64,000 nucleotides of DNA, taken from positions 2,604,001-2,668,000 of the forward strand of contig NZ_CP012677.1 in the NCBI RefSeq assembly GCF_001294625.1, read 5' to 3'. The position numbers were made by a program, and so were the translations under genes. The notes under the pieces are model-generated. The model did no database searches, had not been told where the DNA came from, and saw only the letters and a program-made list of their open reading frames with translations. This document shows positions 35,467 through 43,832 of this stretch, one piece after another; the first letter of the stretch is position 1; each line of letters opens with the position of its first letter. Source of the DNA: Arthrobacter alpinus (GTDB lineage: Bacteria > Actinomycetota > Actinomycetes > Actinomycetales > Micrococcaceae).

Positions 35467-35700
35467 GTGAGCCACGCACTTGAGTTAATTTCCGCCCTCC
35501 CCCTGGGCACCAGGGTTGTCATCCGCTACCAGATCGACGGCGGAACCACTGACGCCCTGGGCGATTTGACGGGCCGGGATTCGCTGCATTGCACGGTCGC
35601 CACCCGCTCCGGGGACGTGGTGGTCAAGTACGACGACGTCCACCTCGCCAAAGTGGTCCCCCCGCCTCCGCCTCGGCGTGAGCGGCGCACCCAGGCGTAA
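35467..35700 (+). CDS. Stand-alone SH3-like domain protein (resembles N terminus of Rv0428c-type acetyltransferases)
   Basis: A 77-residue protein: LPLGTRVVIRYQIDGGTTDALGDL, DSLHCTVATRSGDVVVKYDD and a polyproline/basic end PPPPPRRERRTQA. This pattern resembles the small beta-barrel domain that precedes the GNAT domain in Rv0428c-like proteins. Here the frame stops right after the linker and no GNAT sequence follows, so it is either a free-standing domain or a truncated gene. The GTG at 35467 has GAAGAG upstream. The family match is from memory and moderate. Confidence 0.55.
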   Translation: MSHALELISALPLGTRVVIRYQIDGGTTDALGDLTGRDSLHCTVATRSGDVVVKYDDVHLAKVVPPPPPRRERRTQA

Positions 35701-35781
35701 CCGCCGCAGCGCAGCTGTCGCAGGCGGAGCGGCTCTCACGGGCGGCCGCCGTTTTTCGTCTTGAACAGCACCCAGGCAAGT

Positions 35782-35843
35782 GTTCCTCAGCGTTAACCCC
35801 CGCTTGCCTGTTAGTTCATGTGCGTTCCTTAGGGTTCCTGAAG
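35782..35843 (+). promoter_or_regulatory. GTTC decanucleotide array before the phosphoesterase gene
   Basis: GTTC-starting units begin at 35814, 35824 and 35834 (GTTCATGTGC, GTTCCTTAGG, GTTCCTGAAG), exactly 10 bp apart; two similar units (GTTCCTCAGC, GTTAACCCCC) begin at 35782 and 35792. Tandem GTTC-type repeats at one helical turn are the form of PhoP (Pho-box) sites in actinobacteria, whose usual repeat is 11 bp. A Pho-box reading is a hypothesis. The units overlap two small hairpins (35773-35810 and 35832-35852). Confidence 0.4.
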
Positions 35844-35953
35844 AGAACCCTGGCAAGCACCTGATGCTTTCCTTGAAATCAGTACGTGTTGTGTGTTGCG
35901 CTTTGCAACGTCAAGGGTTCCACCATCATCTCGTGCCCTTGAAAGGTCTCATC

Positions 35954-38425
35954 TTGAATCCCTCATCCATCGCGAACCACAGCATCTCCCGCCGTCAGTC
36001 CCTGAAGCTGCTTGGCTCCGCCGCGGCTGTCGGTGCCATCATCATGACCGACCCTTTCGGCGCCGCACCAGCCCAGGCCGCAACCGTGGAGTTGCCTCTG
36101 CTGGCCACAGCATCCACGGTGTGGCGCTACTTGGACAACAACATCGACCCGGCCACGGGCACCGCCACACCCTTGGTGTGGACCACGGCAGGCTACGACG
36201 ACAGCAGCTGGAAGACCGGCAAGGGCAGCTTCGGTGCCAAGAACGGGGCAGCCACCGGCATGGGTGGAGGGTTGGGGGTCACCACCACCTTGCTCAACCA
36301 CTACACGGCAGGGACCGGCAGCGATACGGTACCCACCTACTTCTTCCGCACCAGCTTCGAGCTCACTGCCGAGCAACTCGCCGTGCTCGGTGTCATCAAT
36401 GGTTCGGCAACCTACGACGACGCGTTCATCTTGTACGTCAATGGGCAACGGGCCACCGGCTTCGAAGATGCCGGCATTGACCCCTCCACGAACTTGCAGT
36501 ACGGCGGCGGCAACGGCGCAGACCCGCGCAGCGTGGCTTTCACCGTGCCCAACAACCTGCTCAAGGCAGGCACCAACACGGTGTCCGTGGCCCTGTACCA
36601 AAGCAGAGCTTCAAGCTCGGATATCTACTTCGACCTGGTCTCCTTGCTCGCTACCACCAGCACATCAACGGCTGCCACGTTATCCGACGTCGTCTTGAAC
36701 ATTGGTGCGCAGGCCGGCGAGCTGGGGCTCGCCTGGTACACCTCCTCCACCGGCGAGGAACTGGCCCAGCTTGTCACGGCGGGGGGCGATTTTGCCTCAG
36801 CCACCAGTTTCCCTTCCGCCGGTGGCACCGCAACCGATGGCCAGCAGTACCGGCACGCGACGTTACGCGGCCTGCAAGCAAACACCTCCTACAGTTACCG
36901 GGTGGGCAGCGAGGCGACAGGCTGGTCTGAAGTTTTTACTTTCACCACAAAAACACAGTCGGGTGACTTCAATTTTCTGGTGGTCGGTGACTCGCAAATC
37001 GGCGCCTCCGGCAACGCCACCTCCGATGCGCAGGGGTGGGCCACCACCTTGTCGAAGGCTGAATCGCTCCTACCGGATGAGCACTTCATCCTTTCAGTCG
37101 GCGACCAGGTCAACACGGCCGGCAACGAGGGCCAGTACGAAGGCTTCCTGGCACCTGCCCAGCTGCGGCGCTACCCGCTGGTGACCAACATCGGCAACCA
37201 CGACGTCGCCAGCCTGGCGTACCGGCAGCATTTCAACATGCCCAACATCGATGAAACCTTTGGTGAGGGCAACCCCGGACAATCAGGTGGCAACTACTGG
37301 TTCACCTACAACGAGGTCTTGTTCATTTCCTTCAACTCCAACAATCAAAACAATGACCGTCATCTTGAGTACGTGGCAAAGATCATCGCAGAGCAGGGGG
37401 CGGGCAAGAAGTGGGTGATCGTGCACTTCCACCACTCAGTTTTCTCCGTTGCAAGCCATGCCACGGACAAGGACATCATTGAGCGGCGCCGGGTGCTGCC
37501 GGCAGGGTTCAGCAAGCTCGGTGTGGACCTGGTCCTCATGGGCCACGACCACGTGTACACGCGCTCGTACCTGATGAACGCGCTCACACCGACGAACCCG
37601 GCCGGGGCCACGGGCACACCGGCACACGCACCTGCACAGCTGGCCCGCAGCGTCGCCCAGCTCGCCAGCGGCACGGTGGTACCGCAGACCGGCGATGTGC
37701 TGTATTTGACCGCCAATTCTTCCAGCGGCAGCAAGTACTACGAGATCCAGACGGGCAAGGACTTCTACTGGTCCGATGTCCAAAACCAGGAACATGTGCC
37801 CAATATGACAGATGTTCGCATCACCGATGAGACCATCACGTTGACCACGTACCGCGTCACCGACCTGAGCGTGGTGGATGTGGTTCGGCTGGAACGCCCG
37901 GATATCACAGCACCGGTTCTGACGGTCTCGGCGTCGACGACGTTGACCGTGGGCGCCGTCTTCGACCCCCGGGCCGGTGTGAGCGCCGTCGATAACCGCG
38001 ACGGCGATCTGAGCGATGCGATTCTGATCACCGGGGCTGTGGATACCGCCACAACGGGGACGTACCGGCTCGAATACAGCGTCACTGATGCGGCTGGCAA
38101 CACGGTCACCGCCGTCCGCACCGTTACCGTCACCCCTGTGTCCGCCCCCAGCGTCTCCCCAGACATCCCCGCACCGTCCTTGGCAGGACCCACAGGGACC
38201 ATCGGGGCACCGTGGGCCAGCGCCTCCGGGGTACAAGGTAGTGGACCGGCGCTGGCCGCAACCGGTCTTTCCGCCGGCGGATTCCTGGCCACGGCCGTTG
38301 CCGCTTTGGCTACCGGCGCCATCCTCCTGAACCGGAAAGGCAAGCGGACACCGGCTGCCGCCACCATGAACGGTGACCTAGAGGGACCTGAGACGACGTT
38401 CGGCCCCTCCCACACAGTGGACTAG
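35954..38425 (+). CDS. Tat-exported, wall-anchored metallophosphoesterase (purple acid phosphatase type)
   Basis: An 823-residue surface enzyme. The TTG at 35954 (GAAAGG site) places a twin-arginine signal, SRRQSLKLLGSAAAVG, at residue 11; an upstream ATG at 35863 is the alternative. After a jelly-roll-like N-terminal region and a purple-acid-phosphatase fibronectin-like domain, the catalytic domain carries the metal motifs FLVVGDSQIG, SVGDQVN, IGNHDV, VHFHHS and GHDHVYTRS. An Ig-like module follows (DNRDGDLSDAI). The C terminus has an LAATG sortase-type motif, a membrane helix and a KGKR stop. LAxTG is the motif of class E sortases. Substrate unknown; extracellular phosphate release is likely. 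Confidence 0.85.
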   Translation: MNPSSIANHSISRRQSLKLLGSAAAVGAIIMTDPFGAAPAQAATVELPLLATASTVWRYLDNNIDPATGTATPLVWTTAGYDDSSWKTGKGSFGAKNGAATGMGGGLGVTTTLLNHYTAGTGSDTVPTYFFRTSFELTAEQLAVLGVINGSATYDDAFILYVNGQRATGFEDAGIDPSTNLQYGGGNGADPRSVAFTVPNNLLKAGTNTVSVALYQSRASSSDIYFDLVSLLATTSTSTAATLSDVVLNIGAQAGELGLAWYTSSTGEELAQLVTAGGDFASATSFPSAGGTATDGQQYRHATLRGLQANTSYSYRVGSEATGWSEVFTFTTKTQSGDFNFLVVGDSQIGASGNATSDAQGWATTLSKAESLLPDEHFILSVGDQVNTAGNEGQYEGFLAPAQLRRYPLVTNIGNHDVASLAYRQHFNMPNIDETFGEGNPGQSGGNYWFTYNEVLFISFNSNNQNNDRHLEYVAKIIAEQGAGKKWVIVHFHHSVFSVASHATDKDIIERRRVLPAGFSKLGVDLVLMGHDHVYTRSYLMNALTPTNPAGATGTPAHAPAQLARSVAQLASGTVVPQTGDVLYLTANSSSGSKYYEIQTGKDFYWSDVQNQEHVPNMTDVRITDETITLTTYRVTDLSVVDVVRLERPDITAPVLTVSASTTLTVGAVFDPRAGVSAVDNRDGDLSDAILITGAVDTATTGTYRLEYSVTDAAGNTVTAVRTVTVTPVSAPSVSPDIPAPSLAGPTGTIGAPWASASGVQGSGPALAATGLSAGGFLATAVAALATGAILLNRKGKRTPAAATMNGDLEGPETTFGPSHTVD

Positions 38426-38436
38426 GCTCCGGATGA

Positions 38437-38461
38437 GCCGCCGGTGCCCGGCACCGGCGGC
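38437..38461 (+). terminator. Hairpin after the phosphoesterase gene
   Basis: GCCGCCGGTGCC (38437-38448) and its exact complement (38450-38461) form a 12-bp stem with a one-base spacer, followed by TTT, 12 bp past the stop. Confidence 0.7.
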
Positions 38462-38477
38462 TTTGCGGTCACGAAAT

Positions 38478-38511
38478 GAGTGCGGGAGCTTTCCCCGAAA
38501 CGCTCCCGCAG
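38478..38511 (-). terminator. Hairpin after the DUF6113-like gene
   Basis: TGCGGGAGC (38481-38489) pairs with GCTCCCGCA (38502-38510), extended by TGAG/CTCA past a bulge. It lies immediately after the stop of the minus-strand gene ending at 38513. Confidence 0.5.
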
Positions 38512-38512
38512 C

Positions 38513-38929
38513 TCACTTCTTGGCCCTCACCAAGACGGACGTCCACCAGGCCACCAACGGTGTCACCACGGCGATCCCGTACAACCACACATTGCCTTGG
38601 ACATTGGCGGAGATCATGCCAAACCCGCCCCGCGGAATCGAGAGCAGGCCAGCACACAAGTACGTGGCCCCGCCACACATGACCACCACCCAGGCGTTTC
38701 GGCTCCACAAGCCGACAAAAAGCTGCACAGCGCCCAACAGCACCAACGCCGCAATGGCACCCACGGGGATGAGTGCACCAGAGACGGACCAGAGATGGCC
38801 GTGCAGGGAGGTGCCTAGTAGGCCGGCGCCCATGCCCGCTCCAACGCCCGCCGTAACCACCGCCCAACGCCGCGGAACTGGCAGGTGGGAGCCATGCCGG
38901 GCCTGCGGCGAGCCCGAAGGACCGGTCAT
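38513..38929 (-). CDS. DUF6113-like membrane protein
   Basis: A 138-residue protein with four hydrophobic helices (WAVVTAGVGAGMGAGLLG; LIPVGAIAALVLLGAVQLFVG; a middle segment; VWLYGIAVVTPLVAWWTSVL). Its ATG overlaps the mshB stop by 4 bp (ATGA), so it is coupled to mshB. Small four-helix proteins of this kind usually follow mshB in Arthrobacter-type genomes; no function is known. Confidence 0.65.
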   Translation of the reverse strand: MTGPSGSPQARHGSHLPVPRRWAVVTAGVGAGMGAGLLGTSLHGHLWSVSGALIPVGAIAALVLLGAVQLFVGLWSRNAWVVVMCGGATYLCAGLLSIPRGGFGMISANVQGNVWLYGIAVVTPLVAWWTSVLVRAKK

Positions 38930-39813
38930 GCCAGGGGTCCTCCGTAGACTGTTGATTGCTCTAGCTCCAAGAATTCCTCAACCCCCGTCACGTCCTTCCA
39001 GACACCGTCGGAGAGTGCATAACGGGCACCCTCCACGGTGATCTGTGTCCTGTGCGCGCGCATGGCGGCAGTCTTGGCGTTGACATCCCCGGCAACAGAA
39101 ATTCGCTGCACCCCGGCCTCCAACGGGCGTTCAGGGCGGTCACTGACAATGGTGAACACCCGGGGCACCCGCCACCCCGGAACCGGGCCTTCATCGTCGG
39201 CGGCAAGTTTTAGCGCAGCCATGCTCAGCTGGTGGGTGCGGACGTGGTCTGGGTGGCCATAGCCGCCGTCGCCCGCATAGGTGATGAGCGCTTCGGGGCG
39301 GATTTCGCGGATGACCTGGGCCACCAGCGGCGCCAGCTCCGGCAACGGGGTCAGGGAGAGCGACCCGGCCAGGACGGTCTCAGCCGCCGTCGCCCGCCCG
39401 CCTGGACCCCACTGCATGCCCGAGTCACGGAATAGCACCGGCCCGCTGGGGGGTGCGGCGACCCCCTGCCCCAGCCACACATGGTGGCGCACGCCCAAGG
39501 CGTCCAGGGCAGCCGCCAACTCGCGTTCCCGCTCGGCAGCCAGCCCGCTGCCGTCAGCAGTCCCACCCCCGGTGAGCTCGCCGTCGGGCACGGCGCCCAC
39601 CTCAAGGTGCGCCAATTCCGGGGGGATCACCTCACCCAGCTCACCCCGCGTGCATGTCAGGAGCACCACGCGCGCGCCGGCAGCGGCATAGGCGGCCATG
39701 GTGGCCCCTGTGACGATGGTTTCGTCATCCGGGTGGGCGTGGACAAAAAGGAGGGTACTGCCCGGGCCCACCCCGGGCAGCAAAGAAGAAGCGGTGCTAG
39801 TGTCCATGCCCAT
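38926..39813 (-). CDS. mshB: N-acetyl-glucosaminyl-inositol deacetylase, mycothiol synthesis
   Basis: A 295-residue zinc deacetylase of the LmbE/PIG-L family that removes acetyl from GlcNAc-inositol, the second step of mycothiol synthesis. The zinc motif is FVHAHPDDETIVTG near the N terminus and the third ligand is in YGHPDHVRTHQL near residue 155. The start at 39813 or 39807 (MGMDTST or MDTST) is preferred over a longer reading to 39933, which would run through a terminator hairpin. It heads a pair with the DUF6113-like gene. Confidence 0.92.
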   Translation of the reverse strand: MGMDTSTASSLLPGVGPGSTLLFVHAHPDDETIVTGATMAAYAAAGARVVLLTCTRGELGEVIPPELAHLEVGAVPDGELTGGGTADGSGLAAERERELAAALDALGVRHHVWLGQGVAAPPSGPVLFRDSGMQWGPGGRATAAETVLAGSLSLTPLPELAPLVAQVIREIRPEALITYAGDGGYGHPDHVRTHQLSMAALKLAADDEGPVPGWRVPRVFTIVSDRPERPLEAGVQRISVAGDVNAKTAAMRAHRTQITVEGARYALSDGVWKDVTGVEEFLELEQSTVYGGPLA

Positions 39814-39869
39814 CAATCTACTCGCTGGTCCCTGCCCGCCGGGAATCGCACACCACCGTCTGAAATAAA

Positions 39870-39925
39870 AAAGTGTGGGCCGGCCGGCCCCACGCCGAAG
39901 CGTCAAGCAGGCCAGCCCACACTTT
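39870..39925 (-). terminator. Intrinsic terminator of the peptide ABC operon
   Basis: Arms AAAGTGTGGGC (39870-39880) and complement (39915-39925), extended by GGCC pairs. On the minus strand the hairpin is followed by TTTTTTATTT, the only clear long T-tract behind a hairpin that I found in this window. It ends the transcript that comes from the ATPase gene. Confidence 0.8.
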
Positions 39926-39939
39926 CCGGGCACCGAACC

Positions 39940-41679
39940 CTAGACCAGCAACGTGGCTCCAGGGATGGCGTTGAGCAGATCCTGCGTGTACTTCTGGCGC
40001 GGGTTGCTGAACACCTCCTCCGTGGTGGCCGTCTCAACAATCCGGCCATTTTGCATGACACACACGTTGTCTGCAATCTGGCGGACCACTGCGAGGTCGT
40101 GGGTGATGAACAGGTACGTCAAGCCCAGCTCCGTCTGAAGGTCGTTGAGCAGGTGCAGCACCTGACCCTGGACTAGGACATCCAGCGCCGAGACAGCCTC
40201 ATCGCAAATGATCACGTCCGGGTTCAGGGCCAAGGCTCGCGCAATGGCAATACGCTGGCGCTGGCCGCCGGAGAGCTCGTTCGGGAAGCGGTGCATGGTG
40301 GCCGCAGGCATGGAGACCTGGTCCAACAACTCCCGAACCCGCTTCTCCCGTGACTTGGCATCACCGATCTTGTGGATCTTCAGCGGCTCTTCAATGGTCC
40401 GGTAAATGTTGAACATGGGGTCCAACGATCCGTACGGGTCCTGGAAGATGGGCTGCACGCGGCGACGGAAGTCAAAGAGATTCTTCCCCTTGAGCGTGTT
40501 GACCTCGACGCCGTCGAACAAGATGCTGCCCTCGGTGGGGGCCAGCAGGCTCAGCGCCATCTGGGCCACCGTGGACTTGCCCGAGCCGGACTCCCCCACA
40601 ATGGCCATGGTGCTGCCGCGCTTGACGTCAAAGGAAACGTCGTCAACAGCCTTAAATTCGCTTCCCTTGCCCAAGGCCCCGCGAAGCTTGAACACCTTGG
40701 TCAGGTTACGGATTTCGATGAGGTTCTCACCCTGACCTGCCGGCTTCCTACCAGTCACGGGGGTGGACGACGGCGCAGCCTCAGTAACGCCGACTGCCTG
40801 CGCCGGCGCTTCCGCAACCTTGCTTGACTGCAGGCGGCGCGATGACAGTGACGGTGCGGAGTTCACCAAGCGCTGCGTGTACGGGTGCTTCGGGTTGCGC
40901 AGGATCTCAAGGGCGGGGCCGGATTCAACCACTTGACCCTTGTACATGACCACCACTTTTTCGGCACGCTCGGCGGCAAGGCCAAGGTCGTGGGTAATCA
41001 GCAGTACTGCCGTACCCAATTCGGTGGTCATCCGATCCAGATGGTCCAGGATCTGGCGCTGCACGGTGACATCCAGGGCCGACGTCGGCTCATCGGCGAT
41101 CAGCAAGCGCGGCCGGCACGCCAGGCCAATGGCGATCAACGCACGCTGGCGCATGCCGCCGGAGAACTCGTGCGGGTACTGCTTGGCCCTGGCGGCTGCG
41201 TCAGGCAGGCCGGCTTCGGCAAGAACCTCAGCCACCCGTTCCTTGGAGTTGGCGCCGGCGAGCCCATTGGCTTTGAGCGTCTCCTTAACCTGGAATCCGA
41301 TCTTCCAGACCGGGTTCAGGTTGGACATGGGGTCCTGGGGAACCATGCCGATGGAGTTTCCACGCAGTTCAACGATGCGCTTCGCACTTGCGTTGGTGAT
41401 GTCCTCACCGTCGAAAATGATCTGCCCGCCACTGACACGCCCATTGCTGGGTAGCAGGCCGATCGCGGCCAGGGCCGTAGTGGACTTGCCCGAACCGGAC
41501 TCGCCCACAATGGCCACGGTCTCGCCAGGCATGATGGTCAGGTGCGCGTTGCGTACAGCGTTGACAGGCCCGTTCTGGGTGTCAAAGGTGATGGCCAAAT
41601 TCCGGATTTCAAGAAGTGGCGCATCGAGGCCGCGGGAGCCAGCGGATGTCATAGGCGTTCCTTTTTCATGGTTTGACAT
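39940..41679 (-). CDS. Peptide ABC transporter, fused double ATPase (DppD-DppF type)
   Basis: A 579-residue protein with two complete ATP-binding cassettes. Cassette 1: Walker A GESGSGKST, signature FSGGMRQRALIAIGLA, Walker [13 protein letters not shown]. Cassette 2: GESGSGKST, signature LSGGQRQRIAIARALAL, Walker B VIICDEAVSALD. Both have oligopeptide-ABC tails (RNPKHPYTQRLVNSAPSL; NPRQKYTQDLLNAIPGA). In the second Walker B region DEAVSALD has Ala where many have Pro, common in DppF. The start at 41679 is 4 bp after the permease stop; ATG 41652 (AAAAGGAA site) is an alternative. Last gene of the operon. Confidence 0.9.
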   Translation of the reverse strand: MSNHEKGTPMTSAGSRGLDAPLLEIRNLAITFDTQNGPVNAVRNAHLTIMPGETVAIVGESGSGKSTTALAAIGLLPSNGRVSGGQIIFDGEDITNASAKRIVELRGNSIGMVPQDPMSNLNPVWKIGFQVKETLKANGLAGANSKERVAEVLAEAGLPDAAARAKQYPHEFSGGMRQRALIAIGLACRPRLLIADEPTSALDVTVQRQILDHLDRMTTELGTAVLLITHDLGLAAERAEKVVVMYKGQVVESGPALEILRNPKHPYTQRLVNSAPSLSSRRLQSSKVAEAPAQAVGVTEAAPSSTPVTGRKPAGQGENLIEIRNLTKVFKLRGALGKGSEFKAVDDVSFDVKRGSTMAIVGESGSGKSTVAQMALSLLAPTEGSILFDGVEVNTLKGKNLFDFRRRVQPIFQDPYGSLDPMFNIYRTIEEPLKIHKIGDAKSREKRVRELLDQVSMPAATMHRFPNELSGGQRQRIAIARALALNPDVIICDEAVSALDVLVQGQVLHLLNDLQTELGLTYLFITHDLAVVRQIADNVCVMQNGRIVETATTEEVFSNPRQKYTQDLLNAIPGATLLV

Positions 41680-41683
41680 GCCG

Positions 41684-42697
41684 TCACCGCTTCCTTGCTT
41701 TGGGATCCAGGGCATCGCGGAGTGCATCACCGAGCATGATGAAGCTCAAGACAGTGATGGACAGTGCCACGGCAGGCCACAGCAGCACGCCGGGGTTGTT
41801 TCGCACCTGCGGCTGGGCCGCCGAGATGTCATTGCCCCACGACATGACCGACGGCGGCAGGCCAAGGCCCAGGAAGGACAGCGTCGCCTCGGCCACGATG
41901 AACGTGCCGAGCGAGATGCTGACAACAACAATGATGGGTGCCAGGGAGTTGGGCATCACATGGCGGACCAGTGCCTTGAAGCGGGAAAGCCCCAGGGCCT
42001 TGGCCGCCGTGACAAAGTCAGCGTTGCGGTTTTCCAAAACGGCACCGCGCGTGATTCGGGCAATTTGCGGCCAGCCAAATAGCACCAGCGCCACAACTAC
42101 TGTCCAAACACTTCGGTTGTCACGGAAAGCCGGCAGCTGGTTGATCACGATGGCGCCAAGGATCAGCGGCAAGGCGAAGAACACATCTCCGAGGCGGGCC
42201 AGGATAGCGTCAAGCCAACCACCGTAGTAGCCGGCAAGGGCGCCCATGACGCCGCCAATGATCAAAACGCCAATGGTGGTCAGTACGCCCACCGTGAGCG
42301 AGGCGCGGGTGCCGTAAATCATGCGTGCATAGACATCGCAGCCTTGCAAGGTGAACCCGAGGGGGTGCCCGGATCGGGCCCCCTCGGCCGAATTGTCCAA
42401 GGTGCAGCTTGTGGGGTCGACACTGGCGAACCACTGCGGGAAAACCGCCACAATCACCACCAGAACGATCAAAAGCGCGGAAACAATGAACAGCGGCTGT
42501 TTACGCAGATTCCGCCAAGCATCCGCCCACAAACTTAGGGGAGCTGCGGATTCATCGACCTTGTCAATGGCTGCCAGTGGGGTTTCCTCCAGCGGCGCCA
42601 CAAAGTGTTCAATGACCCGGCTGGACGTTTTTCCTTGACGAGTTGCCGGGGTTGCCGGTCTTGTCGGTTCTTTTTCAGGTGTCAGGTTCTCAGACAT
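41684..42697 (-). CDS. Peptide ABC transporter permease (DppC type)
   Basis: A 337-residue permease with a long cytoplasmic N terminus, a first helix (LFIVSALLIVLVVIVAVFP) and the DppC block HPLGFTLQGCDVYARMIYGTRASLTVGV. The EAA loop is NADFVTAAKALGLSRFKALVRHVMPN. Its ATG at 42697 lies inside the end of the preceding permease (8-bp overlap), so the pair is translationally coupled; a longer reading to 42739 is less likely. Confidence 0.88.
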   Translation of the reverse strand: MSENLTPEKEPTRPATPATRQGKTSSRVIEHFVAPLEETPLAAIDKVDESAAPLSLWADAWRNLRKQPLFIVSALLIVLVVIVAVFPQWFASVDPTSCTLDNSAEGARSGHPLGFTLQGCDVYARMIYGTRASLTVGVLTTIGVLIIGGVMGALAGYYGGWLDAILARLGDVFFALPLILGAIVINQLPAFRDNRSVWTVVVALVLFGWPQIARITRGAVLENRNADFVTAAKALGLSRFKALVRHVMPNSLAPIIVVVSISLGTFIVAEATLSFLGLGLPPSVMSWGNDISAAQPQVRNNPGVLLWPAVALSITVLSFIMLGDALRDALDPKARKR

Positions 42698-43616
42698 AGC
42701 GAATCCTTGGGTCGAGCCAGGCGTACAGAAGGTCCACAACGAGGTTGGCTACCACAAACACAATAACCAAGACGCTGACGACGGCCACGACTGTTGCACT
42801 TTCGCCCTTCAAGATGGCCTGGTATAGCAGGTTACCAACACCGGGGACGTTGAAGATGCCTTCGGTGACAATGGCGCCACCCATGAGGGCACCCAAGTCG
42901 GCACCGAGGAACGTCACCACGGGGATCAACGAGTTACGCAAAATATGGACCACCACCACGCGGCGGCGGCTCAGGCCCTTGGCCGTTGCCGTACGGACGT
43001 AGTCAGCATTCATGTTTTCGCTGATGGATGCCCTCGTCAGACGGATCACGTAGGCCAAGGACACAAGTCCCAGGACTAGTGCCGGGAGGATGAGTTCGTT
43101 CCACGGTGCGGTGCCGCTGACGGTGGGACGTGCCCAGCCTAGCTGCACACCAACCACCAACTGCAGAACAAAGCCTAGGACGAAGGTGGGGACGGCGATG
43201 ACGATCAAGGAAGCAACCAGGACGGTGCTGTCGAACAGCTTGCCCTTACGCAGTCCGGCAATAACACCGAAAAAGACACCAAAGACGGCTTCAAAGGCAA
43301 GGGCCATAATGGCAAGGCGTGCCGTGACAGGGTAGGCGCGGGCGATAACCGCTGACACTTCCTGGCCGGAGAACGTCTGGCCAAGGTTGAGAGTCACAAG
43401 ATTCTTCAAGTACAAGCCGTACTGGACCCAGAAGGGTTGGTCAAGGTTGTACTGGGCCCGGAGGGCGGCCTCAACAGCCGGTGCCATGGGCTTGCCACCG
43501 GAAAGGGCGGCGATGGGGTCACCGGGTGTGGCAAAGACGAGGAAGTACACCAGCAGCGTGGCCCCGAAAAAAACGGGAATCAGTTGCAGGAAGCGGCGAA
43601 GGGTGAACATGACCAT
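42690..43616 (-). CDS. Peptide ABC transporter permease (DppB type)
   Basis: A 308-residue permease with about six helices, starting MFTLRRFLQLIPVFFGATLL as in DppB/OppB proteins. The family motif FATPGDPIAALSGGKP and the EAA loop NADYVRTATAKGLSRRRVVVVHILRN are present. ATG at 43616 or 43610. It is second in the operon after the binding-protein gene, from which two stem-loops separate it. Confidence 0.88.
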   Translation of the reverse strand: MVMFTLRRFLQLIPVFFGATLLVYFLVFATPGDPIAALSGGKPMAPAVEAALRAQYNLDQPFWVQYGLYLKNLVTLNLGQTFSGQEVSAVIARAYPVTARLAIMALAFEAVFGVFFGVIAGLRKGKLFDSTVLVASLIVIAVPTFVLGFVLQLVVGVQLGWARPTVSGTAPWNELILPALVLGLVSLAYVIRLTRASISENMNADYVRTATAKGLSRRRVVVVHILRNSLIPVVTFLGADLGALMGGAIVTEGIFNVPGVGNLLYQAILKGESATVVAVVSVLVIVFVVANLVVDLLYAWLDPRIRYV

Positions 43617-43683
43617 TAGGGCACCACCACTCCCCAGGTTCCTAATCGGAAAACGTTCATGAAATTACCTGTTCTAGTTGACG

Positions 43684-43725
43684 GTACAGGGCAGCTTTCG
43701 GCGGATCGCGCCAAAGCTGCTGTAC
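43684..43725 (-). terminator. Stem-loop ahead of the permease genes
   Basis: GTACAG and GCAGCTTT on the left pair with AAAGCTGC and CTGTAC on the right around a GATC loop. It lies between the binding-protein gene and the permeases of one operon, so it probably limits read-through or protects the upstream transcript. Confidence 0.55.
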
Positions 43726-43759
43726 GGAAAGTAACACATATGTGTGTAGGACGTGCAAC

Positions 43760-43795
43760 AAATGGGGACCCGGCAATAAGGCCGGATCCCCATTT
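43760..43795 (-). terminator. Hairpin directly behind the peptide-binding-protein gene
   Basis: 15-nt arms 43760-43774 and 43781-43795 (AAATGGGGAxCCGGC) pair with one mismatch around a 6-nt loop, 38 bp past the stop. The minus-strand downstream flank is only TTTGTTG. With the stem-loop at 43684 it forms a double hairpin within the operon. Confidence 0.65.
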
Positions 43796-43832
43796 CATGC
43801 CACGCTTTAAGAACCTTAGCTAAGTAAGGGCG

